Shown piece by piece: positions 16,559 to 25,700 of a stretch of DNA of 64,000 nucleotides. Positions within the stretch are counted from its first letter, which is position 1, and each line of letters opens with the position of its first letter. The notes below the pieces were generated by a model, which saw only the letters and a list, made by a program, of their open reading frames with translations, had not been told where the DNA came from and searched no databases. Origin of the DNA: Bacteroidales bacterium (lineage in GTDB: Bacteria; Bacteroidota; Bacteroidia; Bacteroidales; P3). Made by a program: the position numbers and the translations under genes. The DNA is taken from contig JAGCVI010000030.1 in the NCBI GenBank assembly GCA_017962445.1, positions 1 to 64,000 on the forward strand, written 5' to 3'.

Positions 16559-16589
16559 TTTGCAGTATGAGATTTTGTTTGTATTTTTG
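16559..16589 (+). promoter_or_regulatory. promoter of the superoxide dismutase gene
   Basis: TTTG at 16559-16562, 19 bases, then TATTTTTG at 16582-16589: an exact match to the Bacteroidota TTTG-N19-TAnnTTTG promoter. The expected start near 16596 gives a leader of about 27 bases. Confidence 0.8.
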
Positions 16590-16622
16590 CATTTCAAAAC
16601 AGCAATAAAAAAAAAGATAACT

Positions 16623-17216
16623 ATGAAAGACTTGATGCCAGTAAACGGATTATTCTCGTTGCCCGCACTGGGCTATGACAAATTGGGTGATGTCATAAGT
16701 TTGGAAACTCTATCGTTTCACCATGGAAAGCACCTTAAGGCTTATGTCGACAACCTGAACAAACTTCTCCCTGGAAGAGGATTGGAAGGGCTGTCGCTCA
16801 CCGAAGTGGTAAAGAAAGCTGATGGAGGCCTCTTTAATAACGCAGGCCAAATGCTGAATCACGCCATGTATTTCGAGCAGTTCTCCAACAGCCCAAAGCC
16901 AATGAGTGCAAAGTTCGTAGCCTTGTTGGAACGTGATTTCGGCAGCGTGGAGGCCTTCAAGAAGGAGTTCGAGCAGAAAGGTACTGCACTGTTTGGAAGC
17001 GGTTGGGTATGGTTAAGCGCTGACAAAGACGGAAAGCTGGTCATCACGCAGCAGAAGAATGCAGAGAACCCGGTTACTATGAATCTAACTCCGCTGCTCA
17101 CCTTTGATGTATGGGAACATGCATACTATCTCGACTACCAAAACCGCCGAGCCGACTATCTCGCTGCACTCTGGCAGGTCGTCGACTGGGCAATAGTTGA
17201 GAGCCGCCTATGCTAG
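16623..17216 (+). CDS. sodB: superoxide dismutase (Fe/Mn family)
   Basis: 197 residues from the ATG at 16623, 34 bases behind an exact promoter; the frame extends upstream but would cross that promoter. Conserved metal ligands are seen in LSFHHGKHLKAYVD (His), LNHAMYFEQ (His), and FDVWEHAYYLDYQNRR (Asp and His). The stretch WVWLSADKDG is typical of the Fe/Mn superfamily. The enzyme converts superoxide to oxygen and peroxide in the cytoplasm; rubrerythrin nearby would remove the peroxide. The last 7 bases overlap comM. Confidence 0.93.
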   Translation: MKDLMPVNGLFSLPALGYDKLGDVISLETLSFHHGKHLKAYVDNLNKLLPGRGLEGLSLTEVVKKADGGLFNNAGQMLNHAMYFEQFSNSPKPMSAKFVALLERDFGSVEAFKKEFEQKGTALFGSGWVWLSADKDGKLVITQQKNAENPVTMNLTPLLTFDVWEHAYYLDYQNRRADYLAALWQVVDWAIVESRLC

Positions 17217-18748
17217 TTAAGACATATGGAAGTGCCATTCTTGGCGTGAATGCACTAACTGTCACCGTGGAAGTTAATGTCGGCGACGGTGTGGGCTTCT
17301 TTATGGTTGGTCTGCCCGACAATGCCGTGAAGGAGAGCTCACAACGCATCTCGTCGGCTTTCGAGGAGTCCGGATTCAAAATCCCGGGCAAACGCGTCGT
17401 TGTCAACCTTGCGCCTGCCGACTTGAAAAAAGAAGGCACCGCATACGATCTCACCATCGCAATTGGTATTCTGGGTGCAATAGGAATCGTTAAGTCCGAC
17501 GACCTCGAAAAGTATGTCATCATGGGCGAATTGGGGTTGGACGGCTCGTTGAGGCCAATCAAAGGAGTGCTTCCTATTGCCATCGAAGCACGTAAGCAAA
17601 AGCATAAAGGTATCATAGTACCGATAGAGAACGCCCGCGAGGCGGCTATTGTCAACAATCTGGAGGTGTATGGTGCCAGTAGTCTCAAAGAGGTGGCTGA
17701 TTTCTTGAACGGTGACGGCTCCATCGAGCAGACTGTTATGGATACTCGAGCCGAGTTTGCACGCTCGCTAAACAATTATGAATATGACTTCGCAGATGTA
17801 AAAGGCCAAGAGACAGTTAAGAGATGTCTTGAAATTGCTGCAGCTGGCGGCCACAATGCCGTCATGATAGGGCCACCGGGGTCTGGAAAAACCATGCTTG
17901 CAAAGCGGATTCCGGGCATCCTTCCGCCGCTTACATTGAGCGAAAGCCTTGAAACCACACAGATTCATTCGGTGGCGGGCCTCATGCGCAAGGAAGACGC
18001 ATTGATAGCGGTGCGTCCTTTCCGTGCCCCGCACCACACAATATCAGATGTTGCCCTCGTTGGTGGAGGGGTGAACCCGAAGCCCGGAGAAATAAGTCTG
18101 GCCCATCATGGAGTGCTCTTTCTTGATGAGCTTCCTGAGTTTAAAAGAACTGTATTAGAAGTACTTAGACAACCTATGGAAGAGCGGCGCGTAACCATTT
18201 CGAGAGCCAAGATGACCATCGAATATCCCGCTGCTTTCATGCTTATCGCCGCCATGAACCCTTGTCCATGCGGCTACTATAACCACCCAACGATCGAATG
18301 TACCTGTCCCGCCGGCGCCGTCAAGCGTTACCTTAACAAAGTCAGTGGTCCGTTGATGGACCGCATCGACCTACATATCGAGGTCACGCCTGTTCCCGTA
18401 AGTCAACTGAACAGGGATGAGAAATCCGAGAGCAGTGCCGTCATTCGTGAGCGTGTGATTGCGGCCCGTGCCATACAGACCGAGCGTTTCAAGAATAATC
18501 AGGGTATCCACTGCAACGCCCAGATGGGTAGCAAGCAGACGCGGCAGTATTGTGCCCTGACAGACGAGTGCCGCACCATCATGGAGCAGGCAATGAACCG
18601 CTTAGGTCTAAGCGCCCGTGCCTACGACCGCATCCTCCGTGTCGCCCGCACCATTGCCGACCTCGAAGCCGCACCTGACATCACACCCGACCACCTCCGC
18701 GAAGCCATCACCTACCGTTCATTGGATAGAGATAGTTGGGGCAAATAA
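17210..18748 (+). CDS. comM: ComM/YifB-family Mg-chelatase-like AAA+ ATPase
   Basis: 512 residues, the usual length. The N-terminal Lon-protease-like/ChlI_C-type domain (~1-170) is followed by an AAA+ module with Walker A GPPGSGKTMLAKRIPG (near residue 222), Walker B VLFLDELPEF and arginine/sensor motifs, then a Mg-chelatase C-terminal helical domain (LSARAYDRILRVARTIADL). ComM is a hexameric branch-migration helicase acting in natural transformation and recombination. It overlaps the superoxide dismutase stop by 7 bases, suggesting coupled translation. The family assignment is firm. Confidence 0.93.
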   Translation: MLVKTYGSAILGVNALTVTVEVNVGDGVGFFMVGLPDNAVKESSQRISSAFEESGFKIPGKRVVVNLAPADLKKEGTAYDLTIAIGILGAIGIVKSDDLEKYVIMGELGLDGSLRPIKGVLPIAIEARKQKHKGIIVPIENAREAAIVNNLEVYGASSLKEVADFLNGDGSIEQTVMDTRAEFARSLNNYEYDFADVKGQETVKRCLEIAAAGGHNAVMIGPPGSGKTMLAKRIPGILPPLTLSESLETTQIHSVAGLMRKEDALIAVRPFRAPHHTISDVALVGGGVNPKPGEISLAHHGVLFLDELPEFKRTVLEVLRQPMEERRVTISRAKMTIEYPAAFMLIAAMNPCPCGYYNHPTIECTCPAGAVKRYLNKVSGPLMDRIDLHIEVTPVPVSQLNRDEKSESSAVIRERVIAARAIQTERFKNNQGIHCNAQMGSKQTRQYCALTDECRTIMEQAMNRLGLSARAYDRILRVARTIADLEAAPDITPDHLREAITYRSLDRDSWGK

Positions 18749-18783
18749 AAACTGGTACAAAACCAACAGACCATTATTAGATT

Positions 18784-19539
18784 ATGAATGTTTTTGATTT
18801 GGTTCATCCTTTGCGAGATTTTTTCGATGAAAAAGGCGACATTTACACAGCCGATGACTATGCGGCTTTCTGTAACTGGATAAAAGACGATCGTCAATTC
18901 GATAACGGCCTCACAAGTAAAGTGTTTGCCAATGTAGAATTTAAGAAAGCAATGGCAAAGGCCATCGTCAAACATTGCTTGTCAGGAGGCAGTTATGACT
19001 TGTATTATCCTGAAGAGCCACATGTTATGGATGCACGGTTGCGTTCGCTTGTGAAGTACTATATGTCCGTGGCGCTTCTCAATGACAGCAAACTGACCGA
19101 AGACGAAGTAAAACAAGCCCTTTACAACTGCGACTATGGAAAAAGCGTATATGTGTTGAAGGCTTCATGCTTCAAGGGTTGGTGCATATCAGATGTATCT
19201 AATGATGCCATAGTCAGGATGCGAGCCGAGGACGAGCTCTATCAAGGCTATCGTTTCTTTGTGGTCAACATGTTATGCTTCACAGCCTCGCGCTTCATTT
19301 TGGGAATGCGCACCGCTGGCGGTCCTCTTATTTCAATGAAATACTACAAAGGCTGTCGTCCCGCAGGAATAGGAAAAGACAGCACTGGTGCAGAGTGGAA
19401 CCTGATTGAATGCGACACCACTCTATCTGACGACCATCTCGCCATCCTCTCTAACCAGCTCGATGGCGATGGTTCCATTGAGATGTGCGACTGGATAAGT
19501 CCTCAGGATCGCCGTATAATTTTCAGATGTCACTACTAA
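18784..19539 (+). CDS. conserved-looking protein of unknown function
   Basis: 251 residues, soluble, no signal peptide. The N-terminal half is helical and acidic; the C-terminal half contains several aromatic and Cys residues (LKASCFKGWCISD, RFILGMRTAGGPLISM). I do not recognise the family. It lies 35 bases behind comM on the same strand and converges on the VanX-type gene, so it may be cotranscribed with sodB and comM. Confidence 0.75.
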   Translation: MNVFDLVHPLRDFFDEKGDIYTADDYAAFCNWIKDDRQFDNGLTSKVFANVEFKKAMAKAIVKHCLSGGSYDLYYPEEPHVMDARLRSLVKYYMSVALLNDSKLTEDEVKQALYNCDYGKSVYVLKASCFKGWCISDVSNDAIVRMRAEDELYQGYRFFVVNMLCFTASRFILGMRTAGGPLISMKYYKGCRPAGIGKDSTGAEWNLIECDTTLSDDHLAILSNQLDGDGSIEMCDWISPQDRRIIFRCHY

Positions 19540-19596
19540 TTTGAACTATCTTCGCGAAGCCACCACCTAATCGCAGCCTCAACCGCGACAGCATCT

Positions 19597-20409
19597 TTAC
19601 ATTTTCACTGGGAAAGTGAAGTAGGTGTCGGGGTAGGGTTCGTTCTTGAGGGTGAAGTGCCACCATTCGCATTCGTATGGCTTGAAACCGTGGCGCAGCA
19701 TCACATCGCGCAGCAGCATGCGGTTTTTGAACTGTGCTGCGGTAATCTTTGCAGAACCTTTCTTGTATTCAGCCTTCTGGGGGTCGCCGCCGTAATCGGG
19801 ATGGCTTTCAATGCCAAACCAGTCGAAGGTGCCGCCCATGTCTACCTCTTTCTCAGTTCTCATGTCGAAGAGTGTCAGGTCGAGCGTCGAGCCGCGTGAG
19901 TGGCCGCTTTTCCTTGCGATGTAGTCAAGGTCGAAGAGGCGGCTCTTGTCCACATTGGGATAGAAGTAGCGTTTCATTGTGGTGTCGTTCAGGTCTGAAC
20001 CCCAGCGCACGAAGTGGTCTACGGCCATCTGAGGACGGTAGGCGTCGTAGATCTTCAGGCGGTAGCCCATAGTCTTCAGCTCGTCGCTGACGGCGCGGAG
20101 ACTGTCGGCGGCGCGGCGTGTGAGCATGGCTGTCGGGGCGAGGTAGCCGTCAATTCGTTTGCCTACGAAATTGTAGGTGCTGTAGTAACGTATTTCAAGT
20201 ATTGCGTCGGGCACCACATCGGTTATTACAACAAAGTCGCTGTTGTCGTCGGTGGGCAATGTTGCGGTCGTTGCGGTCGTTGCGGTGGCTGCCGGTGTTG
20301 TGTTCGGCTGGGTCGAATCGTTCTTTTCCTTGGTCGGATTGCTTTTGCATGCAATGGTCGCAACCAGTGCCGTTGTCATGATAAATGCCAAAAAGAATTT
20401 GGTTTTCAT
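19597..20409 (-). CDS. D-alanyl-D-alanine dipeptidase (VanX/DdpX, M15D), lipoprotein
   Basis: 270 residues. A signal peptide with lipobox (VATIAC) and a Thr/Ala-rich tether precede an M15D domain. Catalytic and Zn-binding motifs are seen: YDAYRPQMAVDHF, SGHSRGSTLDLTLFD (His and Asp ligands) and EWWHFTL (catalytic Glu, Zn His). These enzymes hydrolyse D-Ala-D-Ala dipeptide, for vancomycin resistance or for recycling cell-wall dipeptide. No vanH/vanA neighbours exist here, so recycling or nutrient use is more likely than resistance. It is transcribed divergently from the gene at 20516. Confidence 0.9.
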   Translation of the reverse strand: MKTKFFLAFIMTTALVATIACKSNPTKEKNDSTQPNTTPAATATTATTATLPTDDNSDFVVITDVVPDAILEIRYYSTYNFVGKRIDGYLAPTAMLTRRAADSLRAVSDELKTMGYRLKIYDAYRPQMAVDHFVRWGSDLNDTTMKRYFYPNVDKSRLFDLDYIARKSGHSRGSTLDLTLFDMRTEKEVDMGGTFDWFGIESHPDYGGDPQKAEYKKGSAKITAAQFKNRMLLRDVMLRHGFKPYECEWWHFTLKNEPYPDTYFTFPVKM

Positions 20410-20446
20410 ATTGATACGTTTTTGCTCGTTTTACATAAAATCAATG

Positions 20447-20454
20447 CAAAGATA
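20447..20454 (-). promoter_or_regulatory. -7 box of the dipeptidase gene
   Basis: On the minus strand TATCTTTG fits TAnnTTTG; no clear TTTG lies 19 bases upstream. A start near 20441 gives a leader of about 30 bases. Confidence 0.55.
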
Positions 20455-20460
20455 AGATTT

Positions 20461-20491
20461 TTTGTTATTTTACCATTAATTCGTACCTTTG
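20461..20491 (+). promoter_or_regulatory. promoter of the 20516 gene
   Basis: TTTG (20461-20464), 19 bases, TACCTTTG (20484-20491), an exact Bacteroidota promoter, back to back with the dipeptidase promoter. The predicted start near 20498 leaves a leader under 20 bases before the ATG at 20516. Confidence 0.8.
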
Positions 20492-20515
20492 CAGTTGAAT
20501 AAAAAAAACAACGAC

Positions 20516-21238
20516 ATGAAAAGAAACAGACTTATCTCTCTAATAATTATTGTTTTGCTGTCGATGGTACCGGTTTCGTGCGTTATGTATCATCCGCACA
20601 ATGTCGACATCCCCCTGCTCGAAGAGAAGGGCGACTTGCATATTGACGCGTCTGCAAATATGACGTTTCCACTGCTTGACGGCACGGGTCTGAACGGCAC
20701 GGTTTCGTGGGCTCCGTTCAACATGGTCGGACTGCAGGCTGCTGGCAGCATTTCCGACAACAAGAACTATCAGGTCCAGGCTGCTGCCGGCACGTTCCAT
20801 CCGTTCGGAAAGTCGGTGCTGGAATGCTACCTCGGTGCCGCAGCAGGCCACAGCAACTATGACAACAAAAGCAACAACAACACCGTCTCGCACCGCGTCG
20901 GCGGACCTTACAACATCTTGTTCGGACAGATAAACTTCGGCTGGAACCATTTGGCCGACGACCTGATTGATGTTGGCGTTGGTTTCAAGGCTGGCATTCT
21001 GAATCCCGACTGGAAACGTGAAACCCTCAACAACACCACCAACGAGTGGGATTTGGATTTGACGCATACCGACCCGCATTTCCTTGTCGAGCCGTTGCTG
21101 ATGTTCCGCATCGGCGGCGAGCATCTTAAATTCAACATCAACATAGCATACTCGTGGCTCAACGGTTGGCCGACCGAAAACAACTACATCAACTACACTC
21201 GTCTGAGCGTTGCCCTCGGAATGCATTACAAGTTCTGA
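20516..21238 (+). CDS. outer membrane lipoprotein/barrel of unknown function
   Basis: 240 residues from the ATG at 20516; an upstream in-frame TTG lies inside the promoter. A signal peptide with lipobox-like VPVSC (Cys near residue 22) is followed by ~14 short amphipathic strands, ending with a C-terminal Phe (LSVALGMHYKF), the signature of an outer membrane barrel. Several Gly/Asn turns separate the strands. It overlaps the hydrolase start (TGATG at 21236-21240), so translation of the two is probably coupled. Confidence 0.75.
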   Translation: MKRNRLISLIIIVLLSMVPVSCVMYHPHNVDIPLLEEKGDLHIDASANMTFPLLDGTGLNGTVSWAPFNMVGLQAAGSISDNKNYQVQAAAGTFHPFGKSVLECYLGAAAGHSNYDNKSNNNTVSHRVGGPYNILFGQINFGWNHLADDLIDVGVGFKAGILNPDWKRETLNNTTNEWDLDLTHTDPHFLVEPLLMFRIGGEHLKFNINIAYSWLNGWPTENNYINYTRLSVALGMHYKF

Positions 21239-22221
21239 TGCACCGTTTTCCTATGAAGCATTTCTTCGCTTTTTCCTTTTTTTTAATCGCTCTTGTTTTT
21301 GCGGGACGCGACGCTGATGCTGCAACCGTTCGTGATAGCCAGCCCGATACCGTTGCACCGCAGACCTACGAGTATGTCACGCGCGACGGCAAGCCATTGC
21401 TGTTGGATGTCTATATCTCTCCCTCGCCGCGCAGCGATTCGGCTTGTGTTGTGTTCCTTTTCGGTGGCGGTTTCATTATGGGCTCGCGCACCGATGTTGC
21501 TGTCCGTCGCTACTGTCAGAAACTGACTAAGAATGGCTATACCGCTGTTGCCATCGACTACCGCCTTCATCTGCGCGAGGTTGACTTTGACACGATCTCG
21601 TTATGGCAGTCACAGTTCGTCTTCCGCGATGCCATCAATTTCACTGCCGCCGACTGTGCGGCAGCTATTGCTTGGCTGTGCGGACATGCCGCTGAGATAG
21701 GCGTGTCGCCCAACAAGATTGTCCTTTGCGGCAGCAGTGCCGGCGCCATCGGGGCGTTGCAGCTCGACTACTGCCGGGCCAATGCGTTGCCGCCTGCCGC
21801 CGAATTGCCCGAAGGGTGGAAGCCGGCTGCTGTGGTGGCCTATTCAGGTGCTGTATATGCCGATAAAGGCCGTCCAAGTTACAAGACCCAGCCTGTACCG
21901 ACATTTTTCCTGCACGGCAACAAGGACCGCATCGTTCATTTCAAGAAATTCCCGCCTGTGCTGCGCAGTGGACTGTACGGGCCGAAGAAACTGCACAAGG
22001 TCTTCGAGAAGAACGACTATCCTCATTGGTTTTTCGTCTATGACGGTATCGGTCATGAGGTGGCTACGCTGATTTTCTACACCTTACCCGAGTTCGAAGC
22101 CTTCGTCGACAAGTCGCTGAAAGGCCGTAGCATGCACTACGACGCAACGCTTCGCGACGACAGTGTTGTGCCTACCAAATGGTCAAAAATGAGCACGTTC
22201 GACTTGTATAAAGGGAAGTGA
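21238..22221 (+). CDS. secreted alpha/beta hydrolase (esterase/lipase-like)
   Basis: 327 residues from the overlapping ATG at 21238; an ATG at 21253 is equally possible and leaves the signal peptide (FFAFSFFLIALVFAG...) intact. Alpha/beta-hydrolase landmarks are the oxyanion-hole VVFLFGGGFIMGSR (HGGG-like, with Phe for His), the nucleophile elbow CGSSAGAIGA (GxSxG), the late Asp region FLHGNKDRIVHF and a His in DGIGHEVAT. It probably hydrolyses esters in the periplasm or outside. A decayed relative of its C-terminus lies at 27242, between two giant surface proteins. Confidence 0.88.
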   Translation: MHRFPMKHFFAFSFFLIALVFAGRDADAATVRDSQPDTVAPQTYEYVTRDGKPLLLDVYISPSPRSDSACVVFLFGGGFIMGSRTDVAVRRYCQKLTKNGYTAVAIDYRLHLREVDFDTISLWQSQFVFRDAINFTAADCAAAIAWLCGHAAEIGVSPNKIVLCGSSAGAIGALQLDYCRANALPPAAELPEGWKPAAVVAYSGAVYADKGRPSYKTQPVPTFFLHGNKDRIVHFKKFPPVLRSGLYGPKKLHKVFEKNDYPHWFFVYDGIGHEVATLIFYTLPEFEAFVDKSLKGRSMHYDATLRDDSVVPTKWSKMSTFDLYKGK

Positions 22222-22312
22222 AATAATAATTCAATTTCGTGCAATAATTCCCGAAGGTCGACGTTAATGTTTCGTCAATTAATTTTTTACCTAATCAAAC
22301 CCCTTAAAACTT

Positions 22313-22744
22313 ATGAAAAAAACAGCACGTTTCATCCTTTGCCTTGTGGCAATGGCAACCTTCTGCGCAGCAAGTTGCGAGAAAGACGACAACGATGGCG
22401 ACAACGGTAACAACAACGGCAACGGCTACAATGCCGAGATGTTTGTCGGCACATGGCGAGTGGACAATATGACTGTCAATGGTGAGAATATGACACCGCA
22501 GAATATGTTGTTCACTATGAATGAAGACGGTACAGGTCTGGCAAATGACAATGGTGTGACAGAGAACAACGGCTTCTCTTGGAGCGTCAGCGGCGACCAG
22601 CTGACCATCACGCCGCGTAGCGGAGCCAACTATGTCTACACTGTCAACGAACTTACCGAAACTGAATGTACCTTCAGCGGCACCAACGTGCCTATGGCCG
22701 ACATACCCGGCAATGTTGTGGTACACCTTGTAAGGGTGAGATAG
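22313..22744 (+). CDS. small lipoprotein, lipocalin-like
   Basis: 143 residues. A signal peptide with lipobox TFCAASC is followed by an Asp/Asn/Gly tether (about residues 24-40) and a small beta-rich domain opening MFVGTWRVDNM and closing VVVHLVRVR, the pattern of lipocalin-like Bacteroidales lipoproteins. These usually sit in the outer membrane; the ligand is unknown. It is followed directly by a bidirectional terminator. Confidence 0.78.
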   Translation: MKKTARFILCLVAMATFCAASCEKDDNDGDNGNNNGNGYNAEMFVGTWRVDNMTVNGENMTPQNMLFTMNEDGTGLANDNGVTENNGFSWSVSGDQLTITPRSGANYVYTVNELTETECTFSGTNVPMADIPGNVVVHLVRVR

Positions 22745-22763
22745 TCGCTGAAGAAGCCAAAAC

Positions 22764-22792
22764 AAAAAAGCCCTGATATCAGGGCTTTTTTT
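22764..22792. terminator. bidirectional intrinsic terminator
   Basis: GCCCTGATATCAGGGC (22770-22785) is a perfect palindrome flanked by six As on the left and seven Ts on the right. It serves both convergent genes; the minus-strand stop codon touches its edge. Confidence 0.9.
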
Positions 22793-25700
22793 ATTTTTCC
22801 TGATTTACAATTACTTTGGTGTTTCCGCCAACAACGCCCTGGTTGCCTCCGCCATAGACGTTGCCGTATATCTTTGAGTTGCCATAGATTCTAATCTCCG
22901 CATCGCCTTCAACCATGCCAAGGCCGTCAAGGTCTTCCGTTGTATAGAGGATGTGATTAGTCTTGTCGATGCCCATGGAACCGCCTTCCTCCCATTTGTA
23001 TGTCGTCGTGGCTTTTTTGACGCCCGCGCGGTAGGTTCCCAACTGTTCATAATAGTACGGTTCTGTCTTGAATCCGATAGAATCCACCTCGACATCGGGC
23101 AGTGAAGCAGAGAAGCCGGCGCCGAAGACGCTACCATGCACGATGCAGTCTTTTAGCGTAGAGACCACATTGCCGTCGACTTTTCCAAGACTGCCTCCGC
23201 CATAAAAGTCATCCAATATGGTGCATTCTGTCAACGTGGAGGTTACGCTATGGGTTGTGGCGAGCGAGAACTTGACATACTCGACAAAAATACGCGCCAC
23301 ATTGGTCTGATTGTCCGACATGGGCAGGAACTGATAGTTGAACTGGGTGGAAACTCCGCCGTAGGTGCCATTATAATTTTGCAAGTAATATGCCGCCAAC
23401 CATGCATTCCAGGATGCGTGGTTACCAGCTTGACCATCGTTGTGGGGGAAGTTTACTATACTGGTATGGTTCTTGGGAACCTGGCGGCTGTAGGAGTTGC
23501 CGCCGTAGCCAGCGCCGAAGAAGGTGCCGAAGGTGCAGCCTGTGGCCGTTGTGGTGACGGTCTTGTCGTTGCTCATGTCGCCGAATTTTGGGCCACCGCA
23601 GTATTTTCCTATATATCCACCCGTGATGGTGGTGCTGATGTTGCCCGTCGCGGGTCTGGCAGCGTTGAGGGCACCGGCATAGAACTCCCTGATGTCGGCA
23701 TTTTGCACCTGCCAGGTGATGTTGCCCGTGTTGTCTGCGCCATTGGCCTTGCCGATGCCCTCCATAGCGGCGCCGCATACAATGCCGAAGCGGCCGCCGT
23801 TGATGTAGCATTCGGCGTTGTCAGCTTTGCTGTTCGCGCAACTCACGTATAGGCCGGTGAGGTAGAACTCGTCGTAGTCCCCGCCTGTCACAGATATTGG
23901 CGAATGCAAGGTTACCGTATCTTTATCCTGGTGGCAACCAGTATGGAATTCCTTGAACCACACGTTACCTCCCACATGGATATAGGGTATTTTATTCGAT
24001 GTCCCTTTCTGGTTGGAACTTACCCATTGTTCCATAACGCCGCCCTGTACGATGAGTGCGTCGGTCGTGGCTCTGCTTGAGTGCTCATACTCGAACTGTG
24101 TGACACGGAATAGCGATGTGTTGGTGGATTCAAACCATCCTCTTGGAATCAAAATACCGAGGTTGTAGGAACCTGTGCCGCCTGTGGATTTCTGCGCCAT
24201 ACCAAGACCTACAACATTCAGGAAGTCCCACTTTAAAGGGTGTATTATATTACGTCCGTTATTGCGCAACATAAACGAATAGTCAGGTTCATTGTCACCG
24301 TCAAGGTCTACGGTAGTAACGGTATATTTGTAACTACCACCAATGACGACATCTTTAGCAAAGTATTGATGGACATTACCCACAAGCACAACAGCATAAT
24401 CGTTAACAGTGTTGCTGGTTGGCTTATTAAGTCCATCGGCGTTAGTAACGGCATCATTAACTGTAGTAAAGACTTTCTGCTGTTCACCTGCGATGGTATA
24501 TAGGGTGTTGTTGCTATATTTTTGTCCTCCGCCAACATTGGGAACGTCATACTTTGTATCCATTCCTGTGTTGTATACCACATCTGCGTAGGCATCGGCG
24601 ACATAGGCGCACTTTGCCCAATATGGCTCTATAGTGATGGCCGTCACCCCTTCGGGCACATCCCAGTAGGCACCCTGGCTGAAGATGCGGTTGCTGCCGC
24701 CCGTTCCATAGAGGTCCTTGTTGGTGCAGTTGCGGTCGGCGAAGTTGTATGCCGGAGCGTCTGTTCCTGTGGTGAAACTGCCTGCCGTGCCGCCGGTGAT
24801 GTTGACAATCTTCCAACCGGTCACTACGCGGTTGCCGTTGTAGTTCTTGGTGCCTACGTCGTTGTAGTAGGGCAGCTGCACCTTGTAGTAGTTGAAGTTG
24901 AAATGTGCGGTGTCCTTGTCGGTGATGTTGAGGGTGAGACTGGAGGTGGTGATTGCGGCCCCTGCGGGAGGGCCAAAGACGGCACCACCGCTGCCCATTT
25001 GGATATTAACCGTCAGCGTGCCAAGCTTGCCACCCTGGTTGCGCGGCTTGCCGGTAGAGGCGTGCTCGGCGTCGATGTTCACAACCGAAGCATATTTTCC
25101 TGGAGTCTTGAGAATAGGATAGGGTGTAGTGGATCCTATCTGTGAAGGCTCCAGAACCCATTTGGCCATTTCGTCTTTGTTCGACGCGTCACCTGTTGCC
25201 CACCATGCGGCCAGTTCGCGGTTGCTGTTGAGCAAATGCCTGAAGAACTCAAATCGCTGCAGGAATCGTGTCTCAGCGCCAAGGGCACAGTTGTATACTT
25301 TTGCAATGGAGGTGTTCTGGATGTATGAGGCTTCTAGGCGGAAATAATTAAAATTGCTGACGCCGACATTTTCTCCGACATTGGTGATTATCTCGCCGTT
25401 GTAAATGGGCGCTATCGATGTGCCGCCTGTTATCTCACCATAGAACATGCAGTTCATTACCATGGTTTTGAGATTAACAGCAGTGGTGGCCACATTGTTC
25501 TTGCCCACGATACCGCCTACCAGGTCTCCACCTGTAATGTTTGCGTAGCTGAAGCAGTTGATGACTCGCGACGTCCCGTCAAGCAGACCGACAATGCCGC
25601 CTACAAAACCGCTGCCGCTGATGGTGCTGCTGCAGGATGTGATGACATCATAGCCATCCTCGTCTTTTTCCACGGTGCTGCCCGTCGCCATCACTCCGCA